A stretch of DNA of 64,000 nt from Mangifera indica (lineage: Eukaryota > Streptophyta > Magnoliopsida > Sapindales > Anacardiaceae): assembly GCF_011075055.1 (NCBI RefSeq), contig NC_058146.1, forward strand, positions 8,370,001-8,434,000, in the 5' to 3' direction. Each line of letters starts with the position of its first letter. The first letter of the stretch is position 1. Below, piece by piece: positions 49,592 to 61,132 of this stretch. Position numbers and translations under genes: made by a program. The notes under the pieces are model-generated. The model was not told where the DNA came from. It saw nothing but the letters and a program-made list of their open reading frames with translations, and searched no databases.

Positions 49592-52490
49592 AAGAGTTTG
49601 ATCCTTGATGACAAGAATATGCCATATTTTTAGGTGTTTAAAAGTGTTGGTGATCAAAACCTAAGATATAAGTTTTGTTATGTGTGATTGGTTCAAACCA
49701 AGTGTACATATGTTATTAGAATGTCTTAATAGCATTTAAGAACCTTTAAATTGTTAAAATTGTGTTGGATAAATTTTGACATAAAAAACCTAATTTTGAA
49801 AATTTGGCTGTTTTTGAAATTAATGGTTTAATCATGATTTATACATGATTTTTATGATATACACATGAATTTTAATCTTGACTTTACATGGGAATACGTT
49901 TTTACTTGGTGAAGGGCATGAACAAGTTGACATGATTTCCATGTGTTTGGTTGATAGAAATAGCATTCAATATTGATTGAATTGTCATCAATTCATTAAA
50001 CTAATGTTTGACTTGGTTTGATTGAGAATTGGATTCTTGATAGCTTGGATTGTATAAATTACATTTCGTAACCATATTCATGCTTGAATAATCATTACAT
50101 GGTGAGATGGATTATGTTTGATTAATAAATGATTCATATATGTCATGATTTGGTGAAATGTATGACACTTGAGAATTTGGCTCACATTAGGCATGTGTTA
50201 TGTATTTAGTTTACAACTTATCATTCTAAAACCTATTCATGCTTAAGTATGAATCAAAACATGTTTAGTGAGATTTTGGTGAACTTGGTTGTGTTTTGGA
50301 AACATCAAGAGTTAGGGTTTCATGGTTGGTTTCAAGAAAAATGTAATATAAAATTTTGGTTTAATTACTTTGTATACTTGTTATGATTTGATCTTGTACA
50401 CACCAAACATTGGATGTGTTTGTGTTTTAGCAAACTTGAACAAAGAGCATAAAGTATGGTAAATCATTTATTAAGTTTACCAAATTACAAATTTAATTTC
50501 TAAGTTTGAATGTTTGACCATGGTGTTACAAATATTAATATGGTGCCCACAATGTCATGTTATTATAGGTATATGTGATAGCATTAATGTGACATATGTA
50601 TGCTATATATGAGACATTATGACATGCTAAACGTCATGCATCTAAATGCTTAATATTATGTATGCTAGATTGAAATGGACTTAACATATTAGATATGTTT
50701 GTTGTCTTAGATACACAAATAGGAACTCAAGTTTGCTAGTCTAGGATTAAATTATAAGATATTGGATCTCTTATATGCAAGATCAACCTAATGTACATTT
50801 TAGATATGTGATATGCTAATTTGTATGAAAATATGACTTCTTTTGATTATTGAATAATATAGTTTATATATGTTCAATAGCATGCCTAAGTATTATGTTT
50901 TATATTATCATGTAATTTATTTATGGCATATAATACATAGTTTTGTGTTTTAGAGAAGGCCAAACGACTATTTCCCACCCAAGGTTTAGCGTTTTTTCAA
51001 AAGTCCCCCTTTTAACTATGGAAACACCAAACACCCACCCATGGCCGGTTAGATTTAACCAAACCCTAACGGTGGTAGGGGTAAAATCGTCATTTTTGCT
51101 ATAATATTAAAAATAAACTAAAATAGAATCTAATTTTGCCCCCCTAAACTTTAAAAACTAAAATTTTCCCCCACCCTAAGTTTTAAAAAATCACAGTTTC
51201 ACCCTAGGGCTTGGTTTTGAAATCTCTGGCAACCTCTCCGGCTCCGTTGCTGACGGTCGCTCCCTCCCGAAGTAACCTCTCCTTCCGACGATCTCTTTCC
51301 TCCCATTTGGAGGTCTGATCGACGCCTGGAGACGCCGTGGGAGACGAAGAACTTCGTCGAGAAGACGAAGTTCTTCGTCTTCCCAGACGAAGCCGACGTC
51401 GTCATCTTTGTCTAGGAAGACGGTCGTCTTCCCAGAGGTCTTCTTCTGGGAAGACGACGAAGTTCTTCGTCTTCCATGACATCTCTGGGCGTCGATCGGA
51501 CCTCCAAATGGGAGGAAAGAGATCACCGGAAGGAGAGGTTGCTTCGGGAGGGAGCGGCCATCGACAACGGAGCCGGAAAGATCGTCGGAGATTTCAAAAC
51601 CAAACCCTAGGGTGAAACTGCAATTTTTTAAAACTTAGGCGGGAGAAAAATTTCAGTTTTTAAAGTTTAGAGGGGCAAAAGGAGATAAAATTTTCAGGCG
51701 TTAGGGTTTGGTTAAATCTAACCGACCATGGGTGGGTATTTGGTGTTTCCATAGTTAAAGGGGGGACTTTTGAGAATACATCAAACCTTGGGTGGGAAAT
51801 AGTCATTTGGCCTTTAGAGAACTAAAACTTTTAGGCATGAAATATTCTTACAATACCATTTAGGATATTAGAAAACCTTTCAATGGCATAAATTGTAAGA
51901 ATATGGTTTAGTAACATGTCTTGGGTGACAAATATGTATCCAAAGATACACATTAGACTGCTCGAGATTAAACTAAACCTAATTAATAATAATAGAACCT
52001 TCCTCAAGATTTAATATCAAATTCAAAACATCAATTGTGGGTCGATTAGGGTTACGTCATATAGTTGGAAATCCTAGATTTCTATTATGTGATGGATATT
52101 ATGCAATATAGCATAAAATTAGTCGATTGGTGTCTAGAGTAATATTTCTGTCATTCCCTAGATTCTATTATGTGTGGCAATGATAGGGTATTATGTCTAG
52201 AAGGCACGATGGGTTGAATTTGACTAGTCTAGAGTGCTTAGATCTATTATGTGCGGTGCTCAAAGCTAGAGGCTCACATGAATCATAGTTTGCATTTTAA
52301 ATGCAAAAGGAAATCGTTTTCTACTTATTGAGCTTGACGGATTTAAGTATATTATATGCAGTTTGTCTAGTTTGATAAGAACTTGATTCCCTACTAGAAA
52401 GTGATCCAATGAACTTTCCGAATCTTAAGCTATGGAAGTAAAAGATTTGAATAAAATAATGACAGCTAATAAAATTAGGTTTATTAGTAA
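49592..52490 (+). other. Long noncoding leader of copia H
   Basis: About 2.0 kb once the MULE at 50958-51812 is left out, with no coding frame. The four leader motifs lie at 52077-52095, 52161-52177, 52241-52257 and 52346-52361 (the last is diverged: agtatattatatgcag). Confidence 0.75.
50958..51812. mobile_element. MULE-type foldback element, copy 5 (855 bp) in copia H leader
   Basis: The ends are GGCCAAACGACTATTTCCCA and the inverse, with perfect 9-bp duplications TTTAGAGAA (50949-50957 and 51813-51821). The two arms are close inverted repeats over almost the whole element, meeting near 51.39 kb. For example ccctcccgaag and ctctttcctcccatttggag in the left arm match the right arm inverse. 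The centre is rich in GAAGACGA. Open frames of 68-111 codons on both strands are products of the palindrome and are not called. It was inserted after copia H. Confidence 0.95.
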
Positions 52491-52496
52491 TTACTA

Positions 52497-53440
52497 ATGA
52501 ATTTGTCATTTCTTGCAACATTTTCTCTTGTGATACAGAATCTCAAAAAGTCAACGGTAAACAATATACTTCTGAAATTGATAGACTTGCATATGCTTAT
52601 TAGTCCCAATTTTAAAAACTGGCTAAGAAATCTGACAATTGTTCTGAATCTTGAAAAAGTCAGCCTATATCTTAGAGGCACCTTTATCAATAGCAGTAGA
52701 CCCTAATGCCCCTGAGGATGAGCAAAGAGCTTTTGCTGAATAGGTAGATGCTAACTTACGAGTTCGCAATTATATGCTAGCACTAATGAACTCTGAACTC
52801 CAAACTCGGTTTAAGAATATGCAAAGTGCGTATGAAATTATCACTACTTTAAGAGAGTTATACAGTGAAAATACTTGAGTATAGAAATATAATTTGATAA
52901 CTTCACTATTCAACATGCAGCTTAAAGATGGTATTTCCCCAGATGATCATGTTATTAAAATTATTAACAAGACTGAGGAGTTACAAATTATAGGCATAGA
53001 TTTGTCACATAATGTTCAGGTGAATTTGATTCTCCATTCACTCTCTTCAACTTTTAAGCCATTCATTACAAATTATAATCTTAATATGATTGAGCATACT
53101 CTCTCTGAGCTTCTTAATAATATTCAAAAATTTTACAATAATAAGAAGAAAGGAAAAACACCAACTGAGTTGCTAGATACCTTTGCCACACGAGGCAAAA
53201 AAAGACAAGCTCAAAAGCCTTAGAGGAAGGGTTCACAGATAGGGTCTAATGGACCAAAAGTACAAAGAAAAGGTTTTAAGAAAACCACTGCCATGCCTTC
53301 TAGATGAAGGGTTCTAGCATTGGGGCATCAAGTTCTCAGCCTCTATGACCTTCATTCCATAGAAAAAAAAGAAGCAGAAGAAGAACAATTGTTTTTATTG
53401 CACCCAAGAGGGGCACTGGAAGAGAAACTGCCCTCTATAC
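52497..53440 (+). pseudogene. Copia H gag with zinc knuckle, broken
   Basis: The N-terminal phrase FKNWLRNLTIVLNLEK parallels copia A. After a frameshift near 52.67 kb the core continues (ALMNSELQTRFKNMQSAYEI), then an open stretch of 109 codons (52894-53223) with DDHVIKIINKTEELQ and FITNYNLNMIEHTLSELLNN. The CCHC knuckle reads CFYCTQEGHWKRNC (about 53.39-53.43 kb) and is intact here, unlike A and E. Confidence 0.85.
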
Positions 53441-56420
53441 CTTAATGATATGAGAAAAGGCAAAGCAATATTTACAGAATAGTTCAGCATTGAGATGTGA
53501 TGAGATCATACTGAGACTAGTCAATGGGACACGAGTTTTCGCAAAGGCTATAGGTGTACGTAAGTACAGTTACCTACTAGGCATGTGATAACTTTGTATA
53601 AAACTTTGTATTTCACTAATTCCACCAAGAATATCATCTTTATTCCAGTTTTGTGTAAAAAAGGTTATTAGTTTACATTTAATGGAAATAAGTGTCTAAT
53701 TTAATTTAGAAATAGATTAGTAGGAAATGTTGTCAATACAAATAGTTTGTACATGGTAGAACTTGATTTACATAGCGTCGTGCATTCCATATCGTCTAAA
53801 AGAACTAAAGAACACATAAATCCAACAGTTCTATGGCATCACAGATTTGGTCATATGAGAGAGGATTGGATTTGACAATTAGAAGAAAGTAGAATTTTAG
53901 GTTTATTGGGTTCAAAACCCTATCCTACTTGTAAATCTTACCTTTAAGGAAAAATGATCAAGCTTCCGTTTAAGAATAAAGGGAAGCGAGCCAAAAATAT
54001 ATTAGAATTAATACACACTGATGTGTGTAGTCCCTTTAATGAAATGGCCCGAGGAGGTTTTTCATATTTCATTAACTTTATCAATGATTATTCTCAATAC
54101 AGTATTTGTATTTGATGAAATACAAATCTGAAGCTTTTGAAAAGTTCAAAAAGTTCTAAAAGGAAGTAGAAAACTAGACTAAAAATAGTATTAAAGCTTG
54201 GCATTCAGATCGTAGAGCTAAATACTTGAGTATAGAATTTCAGGAGTTCTTAAGAGATAAAGGAATACTATCTCAGTTGACTCTGCTATTCACACCACAA
54301 CATAATGGTGTGTCTGAATAGGAAAATCGTACTTTATTAGATATGATACGATCTATGATGAGTTTTACTGACTTACCAGTTTATTTATAGGGATATGCTT
54401 TTTAGACAGTATTACATATGCTAAATAAAGCACCATCAAAGTCCATTTGAAAAACGTCATACGAATTATGGTATGGTAGACTTCCATGTGTAAACTACCT
54501 AAAAATTTATGGATGTCTAGCATTTGTCAAAGTGGTTAGAACAGATAAATTAGAGTCTTTAGCAGAAAAAAGTCAGTTCATCAGGTATCCAAAAGAAAGT
54601 TTAGGGTATTATTTCCACTTTCACTTTGATCAAATGATTATAGTCAGTAGAAATACATATTTTCTTGAGAAATAGTTCTTAGAAGAAGGTGGTGTAGGAA
54701 AGAAAATTATACTCAAAGAAGAGTCTAGAGAGCCAATAACGGAGTCTATTCAGGTAAATCTTCTCATATATAATCACTTATACCAACTATAACTGCTCAA
54801 GTAAGAAAGTTTACTAGAGTGTCTCGACCTCCCGAGAGATATGGATTTCTAACAGAGGAGGATTTTGAATTGTTTCTAATGGGAGAAACTGAGTATCTAG
54901 ATGATCCAAAATTTACCATGAGGTAATATTGGATATTGACTCCAGTAGATGGCTAGGGGCAATGAATTCAAAAATTGAATCTATGAATACCAATCAAGTA
55001 TGGACACTTATTGATCCACCTGATGGAATCGTTTCAATCGGTTGTAAATGAATCTTCAAGAGGAAAATTGGCAAGGATGGAAAAAGTTGAAAGTTATAAA
55101 GCTCGATTGGTAGCTAAAGGTTATACTCTAAAATAAGGGTTGGATTATGAGAAGACTTTTTCACCAATCACGATGCTTAAATCCATCAGAATCCTGCTAG
55201 CCATCGCAGCACACTATGATTATGAGATATGACAATTGAATGTTAAAAATATTTTTCTTAATGGGTATATTAAGGAAAATATCTATATGAAGTAGCCAAT
55301 CGGTTTTGTATCTGTTACCGAGAGGCATAAAGTGTGCAAACTACATCAATCTATATATAGATTGAAACAAGCTTCAAGAAGTTGGAATATCTGGTTTGAT
55401 AAAATGATCCAAGTATTTGGTTTCATTAAAAATCTGGATGAGTCGTGTGTCTATAAATTGGATAGGGATAAATTGTCATTTTCCTAGTCTTATGTGTAGA
55501 TAACATATTATTAATTGAAAATTACATTGGCACTATGACTGAGGTTAAGCTAAGGCTAGCGAAATCTTTCTCTATAAAGGATCTAGAAGAAGCAACCTAT
55601 ATTCTAGGTATTCGCATCTATAAAGATAAAGAAAAAGGATTAATAGGTTTATCTCAAAAGTTATACATAGAGAAACTGTTGAAACGTTTTCACATGCAAA
55701 ACTCCAAGAAAGGTCTTCTACCATTTGCTTATGGAACATATCTATCAAAATATATGTGTCCAAAGACTGATGAGAAGTGATAGCGAATGTGTGAGGTGTC
55801 ATATGTTTTGGCAGTAGGTAGTCTCATGTACACCATGCTATGTACACGATCAAACATTGTTGTTGCAATTAGTACAGTAAGCAAATATCAATTAAATCCT
55901 GAAGAAAGAAACTAGACAACAGTAAAAGCTATCCTGAAGTATTTAAGGAAGACCGAGGAGTTGATACTAGGTTATGGAGGTTCAAAGTTAATGCTCAAAA
56001 GATACTTAGATTTTGATTTTTACTCAGATATAGACGATATAAAGTTTACCTTTGCATTTGTCTTTGTCTGTAATGGAAGTGCAGTCAGTTAGAAAAGTGT
56101 CAAACAGTCGACTACTACACTCTACTACAGAAGCTAAGTATATTACCGCTTTAGAAGTTACGAAAGAGGTCATTTGGATGCACAAATTTGCCATAGAGTT
56201 AGGTGTGGTTCCTTAAATGAGTTAACTATTTATTATATTTTGTGACAATAATGGTGTTATTACACAGGCAAAGGAACAAAGAGTATATCAAAGGTCAAAG
56301 CATGTTCAACTAAAATATCACATCTTGAAAGAATTTGTTGGAGTTGGAGATATTGTTATTCAGAAAATTGCTTCAACGGACAATCTTGCAGACCCACTAA
56401 CTAAAGCAGTGATGTAAAGA
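53441..56420 (+). pseudogene. Copia H pol (protease, integrase, RT, RNase H), broken
   Basis: Pre-integrase histidines appear in LWHHRFGHM (frame-corrected reading near 53.83 kb). The integrase core spans 54.0-54.35 kb. RT starts near 55.03 kb, with YKARLVAKGYT, DYEKTFSPITMLKSIRILLA and VCKLHQSIYRLKQASRSW. The catalytic box reads CVDN (about 55.50 kb) instead of YVDD. An 81-codon stretch (55535-55780) holds SFSIKDLEEATYILGIRIYK. RNase H ends near 56.41 kb at LADPLTKAVM. About a dozen in-frame stops. Confidence 0.88.
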
Positions 56421-56493
56421 CCGTTAGACCAACATCAAGAAAGGATGGGCATTAGGTACTACAGCGATTGGTTTTAATACAAGTGGGAGTTCT

Positions 56494-58098
56494 TATTAGA
56501 GTATGCCCTAAAAACTAATCGCTTTTTCGGTTTCAAGGTTTGTATATCTTGCATATACATTATTAACAAAGGAATAGTTCTGTCATACTTCGCATGTTTT
56601 CTGTGTCACTTTTATATCTATGTTGTAGTTGTATATCACATCCATATTTGTTACATGTATATGACATGTGAGAGATCTCGATGAGTTTTAATAAACATTA
56701 TCAAATTGTTCCCTACATAGGCAGTTTATTTGGGCAATAGTATTGCATAATGGGCGTGTGTTATATCACTATAGAATATCCTTAGATGATATTAAGCATG
56801 GTGGATGTACACATGGGTAAATACTAGAACCATTTGATGGTTGGAGAATTTATCAAAGGTTATTATATTATATTGTTTATCAAACATGACCACTAAACAA
56901 TGATCACTTGGGTATTGATATATAGTCAATGATACATCATAAATCATACTAGTGTATAAATCTTTTAACCAGAGATATCACGATTATACTTTGTTCTGGG
57001 ACACATGGTTCATATGGTGTATACCACGGGGCTAATCATGTCTCGTTCAAAAGTCTAGTTGATCATATATTGCTTGAGCGAGACGACAAGTGATGATCAT
57101 ACAGGAATCCATCAGCTTGACTACTCTCGAGTTCTTACAAATATCGAGAAACATAAAAAATCTAATACATTGGTCAGTACAAATAAAAGACCACATGAAA
57201 AGAGTTTCGATGTGGCATGTTCTAATGTATTACTTGATATTCAAAGAGAATAAATATTGGATTTTGATATTTCATAAATCCAAGTTTAATTGGAATGCAA
57301 CAACAGAAGGATTGAACTACATGATAAGTATGAGTAAGAATGGTTCACTTGGCATTATGTGAACCTTGTACTTCATTATAATGTAGAGGTCATGGGACAT
57401 TGCTAGATGACACCACATGATTAATGAGAGTTTCGTTTCGTAGCGAAAAACGAAATATATCGGTTAACAATAGTTTTAGGTTGTATTGTGATATAACAAA
57501 ACGTATCGTTCAAGATGAGACCCACGACTACTTCACTATGAACCTTGAAGGTCATACCCATATTTCAAGGGAAAAATGGTGTTATGAAGATGAAAATATT
57601 TATCTACGGTTAGTTAGCACTTTTTGAGAATAAAAATGGTGTTTTTTGAATAAGATTCGGAAAAGGGGTAAATTTATCATTTTACACTTTTGAAATTGTT
57701 TAGAAAGTTGATTGTGGGTACAAATTAATCAACATGTGTCAAAATATTAGTTACACTTAATTATAAGCCAATAGAAAATGGACACATGATTAACTTGATA
57801 AATATCAAGTTTAAACTTAATAAATGGGAGAGAAATATAGAAAATATATAGAATTTTCTTCTTCTTCTTCCTTTTGCAGAGAAAAGCCTCCATTTTTCTT
57901 CTTTGAAGGGTGCAAGTCAAGAGATCACTTATTTTAGTAATTCAAGCTTCCTAACTTCAAATCAAATTACAAGGTACAATATAGTTTACATATTTCTATG
58001 TTTTATTTTTTGAAACAATATGTAAATTTTATATTACCATTGCTATATATGATATGGACATGATCTATATGATTTAATTTTGTTACCAAAATTTTACA
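56494..58098 (+). repeat. 3' LTR of copia H (long form)
   Basis: 1605 bp, starting with a mutated TG (TATTAGAGTATGCCC) just after AAGTGGGAG and ending TTTTACA. It carries the roughly 0.5-kb block (about 57105-57630) missing from the 5' LTR. Frames of 64-90 codons inside that block have no recognisable domain and are not called. Confidence 0.92.
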
Positions 58099-58103
58099 CA
58101 TAG

Positions 58104-58452
58104 TCCTTAGCTTAGTTAGGAAATATGTGTTTTATATGCATGTTATACGTGTTTACCATTTAAAAACTTTTTAAATGCATTCGTTTTTATTTTTGGACCG
58201 AAATGTAAAACACATGTATTTTATAAGTTTGTTATATTAAACATGTCTTTAATGCCAATTTATATGTTTGCCTTTTTTATTTTTTTTCTTTAACAAAGCA
58301 TAAGACAATGTCATTTTTCTTTTTTCCAAGCCTAGAGTACTAAAATATTCCTTACATTTTCAAGTAATTACCCAAATGCTGTAAATATATAAATCCCAAC
58401 ATTTTCTTTAAAATCTCTAACAATCATCAGTTGCATTCTCCAATGAATCTCA
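58104..58452. other. Short intergenic gap, no gene recognised
   Basis: AT-rich sequence between copia H and the ankyrin fragment. It may be the original upstream part of the ankyrin gene, but nothing is recognisable. Confidence 0.4.
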
Positions 58453-58865
58453 TTGACGATGATCCTAGATTCTCATCTCTTTTATGGGTTTCCATGTAAC
58501 AACAAAGTAATTTCTACTTGCACCAAGTCCCAACTATCAGTGTTACTCAAATTCATTGTCTTATTAGGAAATGAAAACTTGGTCATGAGTCTGATCAATA
58601 ATGGTAGGGATGTGAATCACAAGTATTTTGATGGGTTATCCATGGTTACTTTAGCAGTTAAGAGAGCTCTTATCGGTGTTGATTGCTTCAGGTTGTAAGG
58701 GCAATAATTCAATTGATCATGTATTACCTTGATCCAATTGTGTGTCTTTTACAGGAGCCCAAATTAATGTTTTCGATAAAAATGGATCAACTCCACTTCA
58801 CTAGGCAACTTAAAATGGTTAGTTAGAAGTTGCTAGATGTTTGTTAACTTGTTCAAAAAAAAGGT
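58453..58865 (+). pseudogene. Ankyrin-repeat protein gene fragment
   Basis: The frame at 58453-58698 includes LGNENLVMSLINNGRDVNHK, a diverged ankyrin repeat. A plausible GT-AG intron (about 58692-58755, ending ttttacag) leads to GAQINVFDKNGSTPLH, stop, AT, stop, NG, stop, LEVARCLL, a clear ankyrin repeat broken by three in-frame stops. The stops sit where Trp, Gln and Gln are usual in ankyrin repeats. Only about two repeats remain. It is a decayed piece of a larger ankyrin-repeat gene; the parent type cannot be told. Confidence 0.72.
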
Positions 58866-59595
58866 ATTGTGTTTGAGAGTTTTAAGACGATAATTTGAAT
58901 CTCGGTTATGCATTATATTAATTAGGTCTAATGGTGAATTGAGTAATTTGTATTTGTAATACTATATTGATTTTAGCGAAATGATCTATGGAAAATCTTA
59001 AAATTGGGATTGATATTATTGTATTTTTAAAAATGTAATATTGACAATATATTATATCAAACTTATGTAAACATTTTTTTTTTTGCATCCAAATTTTATA
59101 GCCGTATTTTTACAAACAATATCAACAACTCCCTTATACATTTTTTACCATTTGTTTTATCATACTTATATAATCACCATGCCCTTTTTTTTTTTAATGT
59201 TATCATATTTACTAACTGGAGACCTTTGTACAATATCAACAACTCCCTTGCACATGCCACATGGTAAAATTTCAACCAAGCCTCGGCATGGTTAAATATT
59301 AAGAACCCTCCACGCATTGCAATTGCAAAATCTTAGTGAGACCTCTCGCACAATCTGAGTTTATGCTCATGCTTAAAAAATTCAATCCAAACTTAAAAAT
59401 TAAATTAACATACCAAATAATAAACAATCATAATATAAATAAAATTTAAATTTAATAGTTTGTATATATACTTGGATGTGATAAAGTTTCTTTCTTGAGT
59501 TCAAAATTTAATGTCGGAATATGAGTGAGGGTGTGAAAAACGAGACTTCAAATTGTTGGGACATATATGGCTTTCTTTTAATTGAAAACATTATA
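58866..59595. other. Intergenic, no gene recognised
   Basis: AT-rich. A phrase near acaatatcaacaactccctt occurs twice (59.12 and 59.23 kb), a short direct repeat. The 70-codon frame at 59083-59295 spans it and has no domain. Confidence 0.4.
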
Positions 59596-59598
59596 TTC

Positions 59599-60060
59599 TT
59601 TAGAGTGCGTTTGATTTATATAATATTTTATTAATAAAAATAAAAAATTATCATAAAAATAAATTATCTTAATAAAAATTAATAATTATAAATAATTATT
59701 ATATTTAATTAAATATAATAAAAAATAATAAAATATTATTTTAATTAAACATCTTTAAGTATGATTATTCTAAAATATTTATTATATTACTTATTATATT
59801 AATTAAAAGTGAGAATATTTTAATTTTAAAAGTTAATAGATAAATATATAATTATAATAAAATTAAAATTATTTAGATAATCTTTTCATACTTAAGATAT
59901 CAAGATATAAGTGATAATTAAATTACCTTTAATATTACTTGTCACATCTTTATAATTAATAAAAAATTATTAAAATATTTTATTATCGAATAAATTAAAT
60001 AAAATAATATTAATAATTAAAAGATAGATGGTCAGATCAATCTTTTATTACTCTAAAGCA
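59599..60060. mobile_element. Possible AT-rich MITE
   Basis: The segment starts ctttagagtgcgtttgattt and ends attactctaaag, so CTTTAGAGT forms a short terminal inverted repeat. The inside is almost only A and T with palindromic words. The gcgtttgattt phrase near an end is common in plant MITEs. No target duplication seen, so the call is tentative. Confidence 0.4.
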
Positions 60061-61132
60061 GCCTCCTCCTTAGATTAGTAAGAAATCTCCACACCCCCTT
60101 AAAATGGTTAATTTTAATTTTTTTTTTTTTTTTGAAAGTTATTATATCTGAAAATTATTTTGTAGGGGGCTATAATTTTGTTGATGAGTCCAAATCTAAA
60201 TTCAGGTCCTTCTGGATCTTGGGCATTTGTTTTCTATCGAACCTAATATCAATATTTTTTGGGCTGATGAAAGCCCAAGCTCCATAACGAGGGGTGGAGA
60301 TTCATTGGTTGACCTCACTGCAACCCAACCTTCCACACATTGGCATATCAGCTCATTCTCATATCAAAGTACAAAGTAATATACATTCATTTTTTTGGGA
60401 AATTTGTGAAGCATTTGATGATGGATGGCCAAATCCACAGGGCATTATTTTCTAATTCACCAATTTCTTTTAGTTCTATTTAAATATTAAATTTTAAAAA
60501 AGCTAGATTTAAATAAAACTAAAAATATATTGTAAATTGAGATCGTCAACATTAAATATGTAAATAAATAATAATAATAATAAACAAAATTATTAATTTC
60601 TAAAAAATTATATGAAATGAAAGGCAAAGAGACAAAGATTTCAGTTGAAGCAGTATGACTGAAGCTTAGGTCAATTATGGAAAATATAATAATAATCTCA
60701 TTAAGATAATTAATTTCATTTGAATCATATAGAGATCTCTGGAAGAATATAAAATCAAATCGATTGTGTCTTGGAAACTTGAAATTTCATATTATAATTA
60801 TCTGACAGGCCAGCTTAAGTCTAGCTGGGGTAAATATTAATAGCAGATCAGGGATTTATTAACTAATATTGTATTTTACTAGTGATTTTTAGTAACTGTG
60901 TCTCACTCTTTACTAATTATATATACTTTAATTTTCTGAATTATAATTTTTTGCTGAGACGTAATTTGTAATTAATTAAGTTAATTAAAGATTTAATGGA
61001 TATATGATTAGGATTCATGTGCTTAATCACATGATTAGTTGTAATTTAAATATCTTTATTTAAATATTACTTTTAACTCCTAGAGAAGGAGAAAAGAAAT
61101 AAAAAATAAAGAGCATTTATTTATAAATTTTA
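60061..61132. other. Intergenic, no gene recognised
   Basis: AT-rich sequence with a T-tract at 60118-60134 and a short (TAA)n at 60570-60583. A slightly GC-richer part at 60.23-60.35 kb has no reading frame or repeat I recognise. Confidence 0.4.

Larger units (their letters stand above)
48489..58098 (+). mobile_element. Ty1-copia LTR retrotransposon H, near complete, inactive
   Basis: LTRs at 48489-49577 and 56494-58098 with perfect target duplications CATAG (48484-48488 and 58099-58103). Primer site TGGTATCAAAGC lies at 49580-49591, and the purine tract AAGTGGGAG just before the 3' LTR. Internal order: leader (with a MULE inserted at 50958-51812), gag, zinc knuckle, protease, integrase, RT, RNase H. 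It is the best preserved of the three related elements, but has many stops and frameshifts. Confidence 0.93.

Noticed and set aside
51191..51615. Overlapping open frames of 68-111 codons on both strands with Arg, Ser and Glu-rich sequence
   Set aside because: They lie in the palindromic GAAGACGA-rich centre of MULE copy 5. The same kind of frame appears on both strands and in copies 1 and 6, as simple composition predicts.
57059..57627. Open frames of 64-90 codons in the extra block of the copia H 3' LTR
   Set aside because: They lie within an LTR, the homologous block in copia A has no matching frame, and no domain is visible.
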